The notes beneath the pieces are model-generated. The model searched no databases and was not told where the DNA came from. It saw nothing but the letters and a program-made list of their open reading frames with translations. A stretch of DNA of 64,000 nt, from the NCBI GenBank assembly GCA_934351835.1, contig CAKRJP010000002.1, positions 1-64,000 of the forward strand, given 5' to 3'. Origin of the DNA: an uncultured Lachnospiraceae bacterium. Its GTDB lineage: Bacteria; Bacillota; Clostridia; Lachnospirales; Lachnospiraceae. Below are positions 8,100 to 15,446 of this stretch, one piece after another (the first letter of the stretch is position 1; each line of letters opens with the position of its first letter). The position numbers and the translations under genes were made by a program.

Positions 8100-9326
8100 T
8101 TATTTTTCGTATTTAGCAGCAGCTTCCTCGATAGCCTCTTTCATGATAACCATCAACTGATCAATCTGCTCTTTTTCTACGATCAACGGCGGAATCATAC
8201 GGTTTACTTTATTACCGATTGCCGTGATCAGTGCCTTTCTGTCAAGGCATCCGTGTTTTACGTCTACTGCGATTGGAAGATCATATTCACATCCGACCAA
8301 AAGTCCAAGTCCTCTTGCTTCTACCACATGTGGGAGTTTTGCAAGTTCCTGTTTCATGTACTCGCCCATCTCTTTTGCTCTTCCGGAAAGATCATTGTCC
8401 AGGATTTCTGAAATAGATGCATATGCAGCTGCGCAGGCAAGTGCGTGTCCGCCATATGTTGATCCGTGAGTACCAGCAGTAAATGCTTTTGCTACTTTTT
8501 CAGTTGCACAGCATGCACCGATCGGCATTCCGCCACCCAATGCTTTTGCCATGGTAACTGCATCCGGTTTTACACCATATCTCATGTAAGCCATAGGAGC
8601 TCCTGTGCGTCCCCATCCAGTCTGTACTTCGTCCAGAAGAAGTAACATATCATGCTCATCACATAATTTGCGAAGTCCTTCGATAAACTCCTGTGTTGCT
8701 GGATGTACACCACCTTCGCCCTGTACAGGCTCAATCATAATTGCAATCGTATTCGGTGTAATCTTCGATGCAAAATCTTCTAAGTTGTTATATTCTGCAT
8801 ATGTAAATCCAGGAAGCATTGGTTTGAATCCCATCTGAATTGCATTGTCCGGCTGACCTGTTGCTGACATTGCTCCGTAAGTTCTTCCGTGAAATCCGTG
8901 CTTTGCCGTGATGATTTCGTATCTGTTTGGTCCGTAGTTATCTACACCATATTTTCTTGCCATCTTAATCATACATTCATTGGCTTCTGTTCCAGAATTC
9001 TGATAAAAGATTTTATCCATTCCGATAGTCTCGCATACTTTCTTAGCAAGAAGTGCCTGTGGAATCGTGTATGGATAATTGAAGGTGTGCATGATATCAT
9101 CTACCTGATTTTTAATTGCTGCTACTACTTTTGCATTCCTGTTTCCTGCACTGTTTACAGCAACTCCTCCATAAAAATCAAGATACGCATTTCCTTCTTC
9201 ATCGTACAGATACATGCCTTCGGCTCTTTCTGCGATAAAATCATAACGCTCATACGTCTCAATCATATATTTATTTACAATGTCTTTTAATTCCTGTGCT
9301 GTAAGTCCTGTGTCTTTTAATCTCAT
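8100..9326 (-). CDS. argD: Acetylornithine aminotransferase-type class III aminotransferase
   Basis: A PLP-dependent class III aminotransferase of 408 residues, best matched by the acetylornithine/succinylornithine group of arginine synthesis (N-acetylornithine + 2-oxoglutarate). Visible are NSGTEANE (near residue 106), the LDEVQTGWGRTG Asp motif (near 230) and MAKALGGGMPIG, which holds the PLP lysine (near 258). No other arg biosynthesis gene is adjacent, so a related role (4-aminobutyrate or ornithine transamination) cannot be excluded. ATG 9326 is preceded by GAGG at 8 bases and is preferred over the frame beginning at 9353. It is preceded by its own strong promoter and a terminator-like leader hairpin. 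Confidence 0.82.
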   Translation of the reverse strand: MRLKDTGLTAQELKDIVNKYMIETYERYDFIAERAEGMYLYDEEGNAYLDFYGGVAVNSAGNRNAKVVAAIKNQVDDIMHTFNYPYTIPQALLAKKVCETIGMDKIFYQNSGTEANECMIKMARKYGVDNYGPNRYEIITAKHGFHGRTYGAMSATGQPDNAIQMGFKPMLPGFTYAEYNNLEDFASKITPNTIAIMIEPVQGEGGVHPATQEFIEGLRKLCDEHDMLLLLDEVQTGWGRTGAPMAYMRYGVKPDAVTMAKALGGGMPIGACCATEKVAKAFTAGTHGSTYGGHALACAAAYASISEILDNDLSGRAKEMGEYMKQELAKLPHVVEARGLGLLVGCEYDLPIAVDVKHGCLDRKALITAIGNKVNRMIPPLIVEKEQIDQLMVIMKEAIEEAAAKYEK

Positions 9327-9395
9327 TGAAATAACCTCGCTTTCATCCTTCATCCTTCTGAAACTTTTGCGCTAAAGTTTAATTACATCGAAAAG

Positions 9396-9433
9396 CAAAA
9401 AAGGCGTCGCATCATCTCTGATACGGCGCCTTT
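9396..9433 (-). promoter_or_regulatory. Terminator-like hairpin in the argD leader (attenuator or short RNA)
   Basis: On the minus strand AAAGGCG pairs with CGCCTTT (arms within 9424-9433 and 9400-9409; one C-A mismatch and two more pairs extend it), followed by TTTTTTGCTTTT. It lies about 10 bases after the predicted start of the argD transcript and about 70 bases before the argD ATG. Confidence 0.5.
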
Positions 9434-9449
9434 GCCTTTAACGATTTTC

Positions 9450-9478
9450 AGTATATGCTTATGTTTTTTTTCTGTCAA
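9450..9478 (-). promoter_or_regulatory. Sigma-A promoter of argD
   Basis: TTGACA (9473-9478), a 17-base spacer and TATACT (9450-9455) on the minus strand, with an A-rich upstream tract that could act as an UP element. Predicted start is near 9443. Confidence 0.65.
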
Positions 9479-9529
9479 TAACTTTTTTTGTTTTTTTGCA
9501 AAACATACTGCGGTCTGCTCATCGTATAC

Positions 9530-9562
9530 ATATAAAATGAGGTGCTTATACAAGCACCTCAT
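9530..9562 (-). terminator. Intrinsic terminator of rpsU
   Basis: ATGAGGTGCTT (9537-9547) and AAGCACCTCAT (9552-9562) form an 11-bp perfect stem with a 4-base loop. On minus it is followed by TTTTATATG. It lies 11 bases past the rpsU stop. Confidence 0.75.
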
Positions 9563-9573
9563 CATTGCACATA

Positions 9574-9750
9574 TTAGTTATATTTACGTTTTCTAGCAGC
9601 TTCAGATTTCTTTTTACGTCTTACACTTGGTTTCTCGTAATGTTCTCTTTTACGAATCTCCTGCTGAATACCAGCTTTTGCACAGTTTCTTTTGAATCTG
9701 CGTAAAGCGCTATCTAACGTCTCGTTTTCTTTAACGATTACATTTGACAT
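9574..9750 (-). CDS. rpsU: 30S ribosomal protein S21
   Basis: A 58-residue protein that binds the 30S subunit near the anti-Shine-Dalgarno region. It begins MSNVIVKENETLDSALRRFK, continues with RNCAKAGIQQEIRKREHYEKP and ends in a very basic tail rich in Arg and Lys, which is the S21 pattern from end to end. The length is normal (57-60). The ATG at 9750 is preceded by a purine-rich tract with GGAGG and AGGTG. The gene has its own promoter (9830-9857) and terminator, so it is a single-gene transcript between alaS and argD. Confidence 0.95.
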   Translation of the reverse strand: MSNVIVKENETLDSALRRFKRNCAKAGIQQEIRKREHYEKPSVRRKKKSEAARKRKYN

Positions 9751-9829
9751 AGTCTCACACCTAACCTCCCCTCCAGTCCTATATTGTGCATCATACGACT
9801 GATCGGGTATTTTTATTGCACTACATAAG

Positions 9830-9857
9830 ATTATAACATATTTTTCTAATACGTCAA
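9830..9857 (-). promoter_or_regulatory. Sigma-A promoter of rpsU
   Basis: TTGACG (9852-9857), a 16-base spacer and a perfect TATAAT (9830-9835) on minus. The leader before the rpsU ATG is about 70 bases. Confidence 0.55.
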
Positions 9858-9914
9858 CAACTTTTTAGTTCAATTTTTGCATTTTTCGAGATGCAATTCA
9901 TTTTTTAGCATTAA

Positions 9915-12554
9915 TTATGAAAGCTGTTCTTTTAATACATCTGCAACTTTGGTGATTGCATCGTCAATACCTTCAGGTTTTTTTCCTCCGGCCTGCGCCA
10001 TATTCGGACGGCCACCACCGCCACCGCCTACAAGACCTGCAATTGCTTTGATCAGATTTCCGGCATGTGCACCGCTCTTAACGGCCGTCTCTGTTGCCAT
10101 AGCGACTAAGCTTACTTTACCGTCTACTGCTGATGCCAGGACAACAACACCTTCTCCAAGTTTTTCTTTTAACTGATCTCCAAGATCACGCAATCCATTC
10201 ATATCTACACCGTCTACTCGGGCAGCAATCAATTTCACGCCGGATACTTCTACAACCTGATCTGTAACATCTCCCATAGCGTCTTTGGCCATCTTGCTCT
10301 TTAAGCTCTCGATTTCACTGTTCAGTGCTTTGTTCTCGTCTAATAAGTGGTGAATTTTCTCCGGTAACTGTTCCGGATTTGATTTTACCAGCTTAGAAGC
10401 CTCGTTTAACTTATCCTCCAAATGGTTGTAGTGTGCAAATAAACCTCTGGATGTCAACGCCTCAATACGTCTCACACCGGCAGCTACACCTGACTCAGAA
10501 ACAATCTTAAGAGCAGCGATCACGCCTGTATTCTTTACGTGAGTACCTCCACAGAACTCTACTGAGAAGTCGTTTACAGTTACAACTCGTACTACATCGC
10601 CGTATTTCTCGCCGAACAATGCCATAGCCCCCATCTTCTTAGCTTCCTCAATTGGGATGTTCTTGCATGTGACAGGAATACACTCTTCAATCTTTGCATT
10701 AACGAGATCTTCTACCTGTTTAATCTCCTCTTTTGTAAGTGCTGAGAAATGTGTAAAGTCAAAACGAAGTCTCTCTGCATTTACAAATGATCCGGCCTGT
10801 TCTACATGAGTTCCAAGGACCTGACGAAGTGCAGCCTGTAATAAATGAGTGGCTGTATGATTCTTTGCAGATAAATTACGGTTATCAACATCTACTTCTA
10901 CGGATACTGTATCGCCGACTTTGATCATACCACGGGATACATGCCCAATGTGTCCTACTTTTGTTCCTGCAAGGTGGATACAGTCTTCTACCACAAATTC
11001 ACCGTCTGCTGTCTTGATCACACCTGTATCGTGTTCCTGACCACCCATAGTTGCATAGAATGTCGTCTGGTCTACGATAATAGTTCCCTTCTCACCGTCA
11101 GACAATGCATCCACAATCTCATTTTCTGAAGTCAGAGCCGTAACTTTTGCTTCACATGTCAGATCATCATATCCTACAAATGCTGTCTGAAGTTCTGCAT
11201 CTAACTCGTCATATACACTCGCATCTGTACCAGAATAAGAATGAGTACCAAATGTACCTTCTGATTTTGCACGTTGTTCTTTCTGAGCCTTCTCAAAGCC
11301 TTCCTCATCGTAAGTCAGACCTTTTTCTTCCAGAATTTCCTTTGTAAGATCAATTGGGAATCCATAAGTATCATATAACTTAAACGCATTCTCTCCTGAC
11401 AATACTTTGCTGTTGTTTTCAGACATCTCTGCTTCCATATCAGCCAGGATAGAAAGTCCCTGGTCGATGGTCTTGTTAAACTGAGCCTCTTCTTTTGCGA
11501 TGACATTAAAAATAAAGTCTTTCTTCTCTTCTAATTCAGGATATCCATCCTTAGAATCTTCAATGACTGTTCCGGCAAGTTCTACTAAAAATGCTCCGTC
11601 AATACCCAGTAATCTTCCGTGACGACACGCACGTCTTAACAATCTACGAAGAACATAGCCACGGCCACTGTTGGACGGCATGATACCATCAGAGATCATA
11701 AATGTTACAGAACGGATATGATCTGTTACTACTCGAAGAGATACATCTGTCTCGTGATCTATGCCGTATTCTTTGCCAGCCAGACGGCAGACATGATCTC
11801 TTAATGATTTCATAGTATCGATATCAAACATGGAATCCACATCCTGGACAATACATGCCAAACGCTCCAGTCCCATACCTGTATCAATATTCTTCTGTAC
11901 CAGCTCTGTATAATTTCCATGTCCGTCATTATCAAACTGTGTAAATACGTTATTCCAGATTTCCATATAACGGTCGCACTCACAGCCTACCGTACAGCCA
12001 GGTTGTCCACAGCCATATTTTTCTCCACGGTCATAATATACTTCTGAGCAAGGACCACAAGGACCTGAACCATGCTCCCAGAAGTTATCTTCCTTTCCAA
12101 AACGGAAGATTCGTTCCTCTGCGATACCAATCTCATCATGCCAAATATGCCACGCTTCATCATCATCCTCGTAAACAGATGGATACAATCTGTCTGGATC
12201 TAATCCTACAACATCTGTTAAAAACTCCCATGTCCAATGAATTGCTTCGTTCTTAAAATAATCTCCGAATGAAAAGTTGCCCAACATCTCAAAGAATGTA
12301 CCATGTCTTGCGGTCTTACCTACATTTTCAATATCTCCTGTCCGGATACATTTCTGACATGTAGTCACTCTTCTTCTAGGTGGAATCTCCTGTCCGGTAA
12401 AATATGGCTTTAAAGGTGCCATACCAGAATTGATCAAAAGCAAACTCTTGTCATTGTGTGGCACTAATGAAAAACTCTTCATTGCCAAATGTCCTTTACT
12501 CTCAAAAAATTCAAGGAACATTTTTCTTAATTCATTTACTCCGTATTTTTGCAT
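9915..12554 (-). CDS. alaS: Alanyl-tRNA synthetase
   Basis: A class II synthetase that charges tRNA-Ala and edits Ser/Gly mischarging. The 879 residues are typical (about 875). Domains in order are the catalytic core (residues 1 to about 240) with RRVTTCQKCIRTGDIENVGKT signatures, the tRNA-recognition domain, the editing domain with HTATHLLQ near 567 and the CGGTH zinc motif near 667, and the C-terminal DHHA1/oligomerisation region with a glycine-rich stretch (VGGGGGGRPNMAQAGG near 845). GGAGG lies 5 bases before ATG 12554. No T-box leader is possible because the predicted start lies only about 58 bases upstream, whereas many Firmicute alaS genes carry a T-box. Confidence 0.98.
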   Translation of the reverse strand: MQKYGVNELRKMFLEFFESKGHLAMKSFSLVPHNDKSLLLINSGMAPLKPYFTGQEIPPRRRVTTCQKCIRTGDIENVGKTARHGTFFEMLGNFSFGDYFKNEAIHWTWEFLTDVVGLDPDRLYPSVYEDDDEAWHIWHDEIGIAEERIFRFGKEDNFWEHGSGPCGPCSEVYYDRGEKYGCGQPGCTVGCECDRYMEIWNNVFTQFDNDGHGNYTELVQKNIDTGMGLERLACIVQDVDSMFDIDTMKSLRDHVCRLAGKEYGIDHETDVSLRVVTDHIRSVTFMISDGIMPSNSGRGYVLRRLLRRACRHGRLLGIDGAFLVELAGTVIEDSKDGYPELEEKKDFIFNVIAKEEAQFNKTIDQGLSILADMEAEMSENNSKVLSGENAFKLYDTYGFPIDLTKEILEEKGLTYDEEGFEKAQKEQRAKSEGTFGTHSYSGTDASVYDELDAELQTAFVGYDDLTCEAKVTALTSENEIVDALSDGEKGTIIVDQTTFYATMGGQEHDTGVIKTADGEFVVEDCIHLAGTKVGHIGHVSRGMIKVGDTVSVEVDVDNRNLSAKNHTATHLLQAALRQVLGTHVEQAGSFVNAERLRFDFTHFSALTKEEIKQVEDLVNAKIEECIPVTCKNIPIEEAKKMGAMALFGEKYGDVVRVVTVNDFSVEFCGGTHVKNTGVIAALKIVSESGVAAGVRRIEALTSRGLFAHYNHLEDKLNEASKLVKSNPEQLPEKIHHLLDENKALNSEIESLKSKMAKDAMGDVTDQVVEVSGVKLIAARVDGVDMNGLRDLGDQLKEKLGEGVVVLASAVDGKVSLVAMATETAVKSGAHAGNLIKAIAGLVGGGGGGRPNMAQAGGKKPEGIDDAITKVADVLKEQLS

Positions 12555-12618
12555 AACGTCCTCCTTCTATATTCCCATGCAAATATAGTATATGCATGAT
12601 AAAGTCCATAACGTTATT

Positions 12619-12647
12619 ATTATAAAAAGAAGCAGGCGTTTTGTCAA
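12619..12647 (-). promoter_or_regulatory. Perfect-consensus sigma-A promoter of alaS, inside a terminator
   Basis: TTGACA (12642-12647), exactly 17 bases, TATAAT (12619-12624) on the minus strand. The -35 box is in the loop of the hydrogenase terminator hairpin, and one stem arm forms part of the spacer. Predicted start is near 12612. Confidence 0.75.
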
Positions 12648-12662
12648 TGTCAACGCCTGCTC
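12620..12662 (-). terminator. Intrinsic terminator of the hydrogenase gene
   Basis: AGCAGGCGTT (12631-12640 on plus) and AACGCCTGCT (12652-12661) form a 10-bp perfect GC-rich stem. On minus it is followed by TCTTTTTATAAT. It lies 27 bases past the hydrogenase stop and overlaps the alaS promoter. Confidence 0.85.
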
Positions 12663-12688
12663 TTTGCCTGTTCATTCTGTGTATTTGT

Positions 12689-14203
12689 TTATTTTAATTC
12701 AATCTCAGCCAATTCTCTCGGTGGAAGCTGCTTAGAAGACGCCTTTACGAAAGCATCCAGTTCTTTCTCAGCTTTCTTAATCGGCAGGTTCGTTCCGGCT
12801 CCGGCAATACATCCACCAGGACATGCCATACCCTCGATCAAGAAACCATCCAGACGTCCGGCTTTTGCCAGTGCCAACATCTTTTTGCACTCTGCCAGTC
12901 CTTCTGCATGCTCAATCTTCACTTCCACATCCGGATAATATTCATTCAGACATTTCTCGATTGCTTTTGATACTCCTCCTGCAACTGCATAGCCTCTTCC
13001 GGCACCTGTCGCATTGTGGAAAGATGATTCGGCCTCAAATTTTGTCAAATCAATTCCCTTTCCATCAAACATCGCCTGAAGTTCCTCAAAAGTAATAACA
13101 AAATCAACATCACTACGGACTTTAGTCCGTAAAAATTCATATTTTTTAGATGCACAAGGACCGATAAATACAATCTTTGCATCCGGATGTTCTTTCTTGA
13201 TAGATCTTGCTGTCGCAACCATCGGTGTCAGTGCCTGCGATACCTGTCCCATCTGCTCTTCCGGGAAGTATCTTCTTGCTAACATCGCCCAAGATGGGCA
13301 ACAGGATGTCAGGAGGAAAGGAAGTTCTCCTGTCACGACCTTATCCACATAATGATGCGCCTCTGTTACTGCTCCGATATCTGCTCCCAGTGCTACTTCA
13401 TAAACTTCTGAAAAACCAAGTTCACGGAGAGCTGCTTTTAAGTTTCTCGGACCAATATTATCTCCAAACTGTCCTACAAATGCCGGCGCGATCTCAGCGA
13501 TGATCTTATCACCAGCTGCTAACGCTCCTGAAAGCTGAAAAATCTGTGATTTATCGGAAATGGCTCCAAATGGGCAGTTTACCATACACATACCACAAGA
13601 TACACATTTGCTCTGGTTAATATGCGCTCTGCCATATTTGTCTGATTCTATCGCACCTACACCGCAGGCTTCCGCACACGGACGAACCTTTTTACTGATA
13701 GCCTCGTATGGACATGCATTTCTGCACTTTCCACACTTGATACATTTATCCTGATCAATATGAGATCTCCATTTGCGGATAGAGATCGCCTCTTTTGGGC
13801 ATACTTCCATACACGGATGCGCGAAACAGCCCTTACACATGTTGTTAACCTTGTATCCTTTTGGCTCACAGGATACACATGCTGATGGAATGACCTGGAC
13901 TAACGGCCATTCATATTTTCTCTCATAAATATTATCTTTGTTAAGTCCGGCTGTCAAATGTACCGGGCGGTCTTCCGGTCTGAGTGGAAGTCCCATCGCA
14001 AGCCTGATTCTCTCTCTTACAATAGATCTCGAACGGCTGACATCTTCTCTGAATTCAACAGTGTCTTCGTTCACCAGTTCGTAAGGAAGTGCTTCCAGAT
14101 CATCACTGATTGTCTCAGCATTACCTTCAAATCCCAGTCTGGCAACTTCGGCATATATCTTTCTTCTGTCTTTTCTAAATTCTGTTTCCAAACCCCGCAT
14201 CAT
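12689..14203 (-). CDS. Monomeric [FeFe] hydrogenase with ferredoxin-type clusters (group B-like)
   Basis: A 504-residue iron hydrogenase that couples ferredoxin-level electrons to H2. An N-terminal region of about 105 residues is followed by cysteine-rich cluster-binding segments (CVSCEPKGY...CKGCFAHPCMEVCP, CIKCGKCRNACP and CVSCGMCMVNCP, about residues 105-215). The H-cluster domain follows with L1 TSCCPSW (near 300), L2 GPCASKKYE (near 350) and L3 EGMACPGGC (near 465). All four H-cluster cysteines are present. There is no NADH-binding or small subunit, so it is not the bifurcating HydABC type; the layout suggests the little-studied group B. ATG 14203 or the next codon at 14200 follows AGGAGG at 10-13 bases. 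It is a single-gene transcript with its own promoter and terminator. Confidence 0.9.
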   Translation of the reverse strand: MMRGLETEFRKDRRKIYAEVARLGFEGNAETISDDLEALPYELVNEDTVEFREDVSRSRSIVRERIRLAMGLPLRPEDRPVHLTAGLNKDNIYERKYEWPLVQVIPSACVSCEPKGYKVNNMCKGCFAHPCMEVCPKEAISIRKWRSHIDQDKCIKCGKCRNACPYEAISKKVRPCAEACGVGAIESDKYGRAHINQSKCVSCGMCMVNCPFGAISDKSQIFQLSGALAAGDKIIAEIAPAFVGQFGDNIGPRNLKAALRELGFSEVYEVALGADIGAVTEAHHYVDKVVTGELPFLLTSCCPSWAMLARRYFPEEQMGQVSQALTPMVATARSIKKEHPDAKIVFIGPCASKKYEFLRTKVRSDVDFVITFEELQAMFDGKGIDLTKFEAESSFHNATGAGRGYAVAGGVSKAIEKCLNEYYPDVEVKIEHAEGLAECKKMLALAKAGRLDGFLIEGMACPGGCIAGAGTNLPIKKAEKELDAFVKASSKQLPPRELAEIELK

Positions 14204-14243
14204 AAGCAATCGTCCTCCTATGCACAATACTCAATCTTCTTCG

Positions 14244-14263
14244 ACTTATTGCGTTCAATAAGT
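14244..14263 (-). promoter_or_regulatory. 5'-proximal hairpin in the hydrogenase leader
   Basis: ACTTATTG and CAATAAGT form an 8-bp perfect stem with a 4-base loop, beginning about 7 bases after the predicted transcript start near 14270. No T-run follows, so it is not a terminator. Confidence 0.5.
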
Positions 14264-14276
14264 ACCCCCATATAAT

Positions 14277-14305
14277 AATATAATATTGCGTTAAGAGAAT
14301 GTCAA
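14277..14305 (-). promoter_or_regulatory. Sigma-A promoter of the hydrogenase gene
   Basis: TTGACA (14300-14305), a 17-base spacer and TATATT (14277-14282) on minus. Confidence 0.65.
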
Positions 14306-14331
14306 TATATTTGCGTTATTTATTTGTCAGT

Positions 14332-14363
14332 ATTGTTAAAGCTATACAAACACATTTAACAAT
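14332..14363. promoter_or_regulatory. Inverted repeat with Rex-like half-sites upstream of the hydrogenase promoter
   Basis: ATTGTTAAA (14332-14340) and TTTAACAAT (14355-14363) are a 9-bp perfect inverted repeat with a 14-base spacer. Each arm contains TTGTTAA/TTAACAA, the half-site of the redox repressor Rex, but the known Rex operator has a much shorter spacer. No T-run follows on either strand. It lies between asnA and the hydrogenase -35 box. Confidence 0.35.
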
Positions 14364-14371
14364 GTGCCAAA

Positions 14372-15379
14372 TTACAGCAGAATAATGTTATGTTTTTCAC
14401 AAGTCTCTCTCATCTCTTCCGGCCAGATACTTGCCTGAACTTCTCCGACATGTGCACGGTCAAGAAGCAACATGCAGAGACGTGACTGTCCGATTCCGCC
14501 ACCGATCGTATATGGAAGTTTTCCGTTTAACAGCATCTTATGATATGGAAGATTCTTTCTTTCTTCGCATCCGGCTTTTTTAAGCTGCTCTTCCAGAGAT
14601 TTTTCATCGACACGGATACCCATACTTGAGATTTCCAGCGCACAGTTTAATGTCTCATACCAGAATAAAATATCTCCATTTAACTGCCAGTCATCATAGT
14701 CCGGTGCACGACCGTCATGCGGTTTGCCATTGGCGAGCTTGTCACCAATCTTCATCAGGAATACACATCCATATTCTTTCGTGATCAGATTTTCTCTTTC
14801 CTTTGGAGTCTTATCCGGGTATCTCGCCTCCAGTTCCTCCGTTGTTACAAAAGTAATATCATCCGGAAGTCGTTTCACTGCCTGTGGGTATTTGTACCAT
14901 ACTTCATGTTCCATATGTTTGATGATCTTGAAGATATGACGGACAACTGCTTCCAATGTCTCAACATTACGATCTTCCTTTGTGATGACTTTCTCCCAGT
15001 CCCACTGGTCCACGTAGCAGGAATGAAGGTTATCCAATTCTTCATCGCGACGGATCGCATTCATATTGGTATATAATCCTTCCCCTGGTTTGAATCCATA
15101 ACGGTGTAATGCCATACGTTTCCATTTTGCCAGAGAATGTACAACTTCGATAGTCTCTCCCGGAATTCCGGCAATGTCAAACTGCACCGGACGCTCCACC
15201 CCATTTAAGTTATCATTCAGACCACTGCTCTGTTCTACAAACAGCGGTGCAGAGATACGTTCCAGATTCATTTCTTTTCCGAATTCTTTCTGGAAAGTGT
15301 CTCGAATATATTTGATTGCTTCCTGAGTTTCTCGCACACTCAGGCGTGGATCATAATTTTCAGGTAATACTAATGCCAT
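14372..15379 (-). CDS. asnA: Aspartate--ammonia ligase (asparagine synthetase A)
   Basis: Makes asparagine from aspartate and free ammonia with ATP (AMP-forming), using a class II synthetase-like fold. The 335 residues match AsnA (about 330-340). The N-terminus (SVRETQEAIKYIRDTFQKEF), the VERPVQFDI segment near residue 63, LHSCYVDQWDWEK near 117 and the C-terminal GGGIGQSRLCMLLL near 290 are all characteristic. GGGAGG lies 9 bases before ATG 15379. The use of ammonia rather than glutamine fits an organism in an ammonia-rich gut. It follows metH by 50 bases and may have its own promoter within the end of metH. Confidence 0.96.
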   Translation of the reverse strand: MALVLPENYDPRLSVRETQEAIKYIRDTFQKEFGKEMNLERISAPLFVEQSSGLNDNLNGVERPVQFDIAGIPGETIEVVHSLAKWKRMALHRYGFKPGEGLYTNMNAIRRDEELDNLHSCYVDQWDWEKVITKEDRNVETLEAVVRHIFKIIKHMEHEVWYKYPQAVKRLPDDITFVTTEELEARYPDKTPKERENLITKEYGCVFLMKIGDKLANGKPHDGRAPDYDDWQLNGDILFWYETLNCALEISSMGIRVDEKSLEEQLKKAGCEERKNLPYHKMLLNGKLPYTIGGGIGQSRLCMLLLDRAHVGEVQASIWPEEMRETCEKHNIILL

Positions 15380-15417
15380 TGTCTTTTTTCCTCCCTTTAA
15401 ATAAATACATAATACAA

Positions 15418-15446
15418 AATATAAACCTTTTATGCATCTTTTTCAA
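15418..15446 (-). promoter_or_regulatory. Candidate sigma-A promoter of asnA
   Basis: TTGAAA (15441-15446), a 17-base spacer and TATATT (15418-15423) on minus, with the -35 box inside the last codons of metH. Confidence 0.35.

Noticed and set aside
9383..9565. A 60-codon open frame on minus between rpsU and argD.
   Set aside because: It spans the rpsU terminator, the argD promoter and the leader hairpin; a coding role is not plausible.
9877..9896. TTGCAT/ATGCAA hairpin downstream of alaS as a terminator.
   Set aside because: Only 6 bp, A/T-rich loop and no proper T-run; not strong enough to call.
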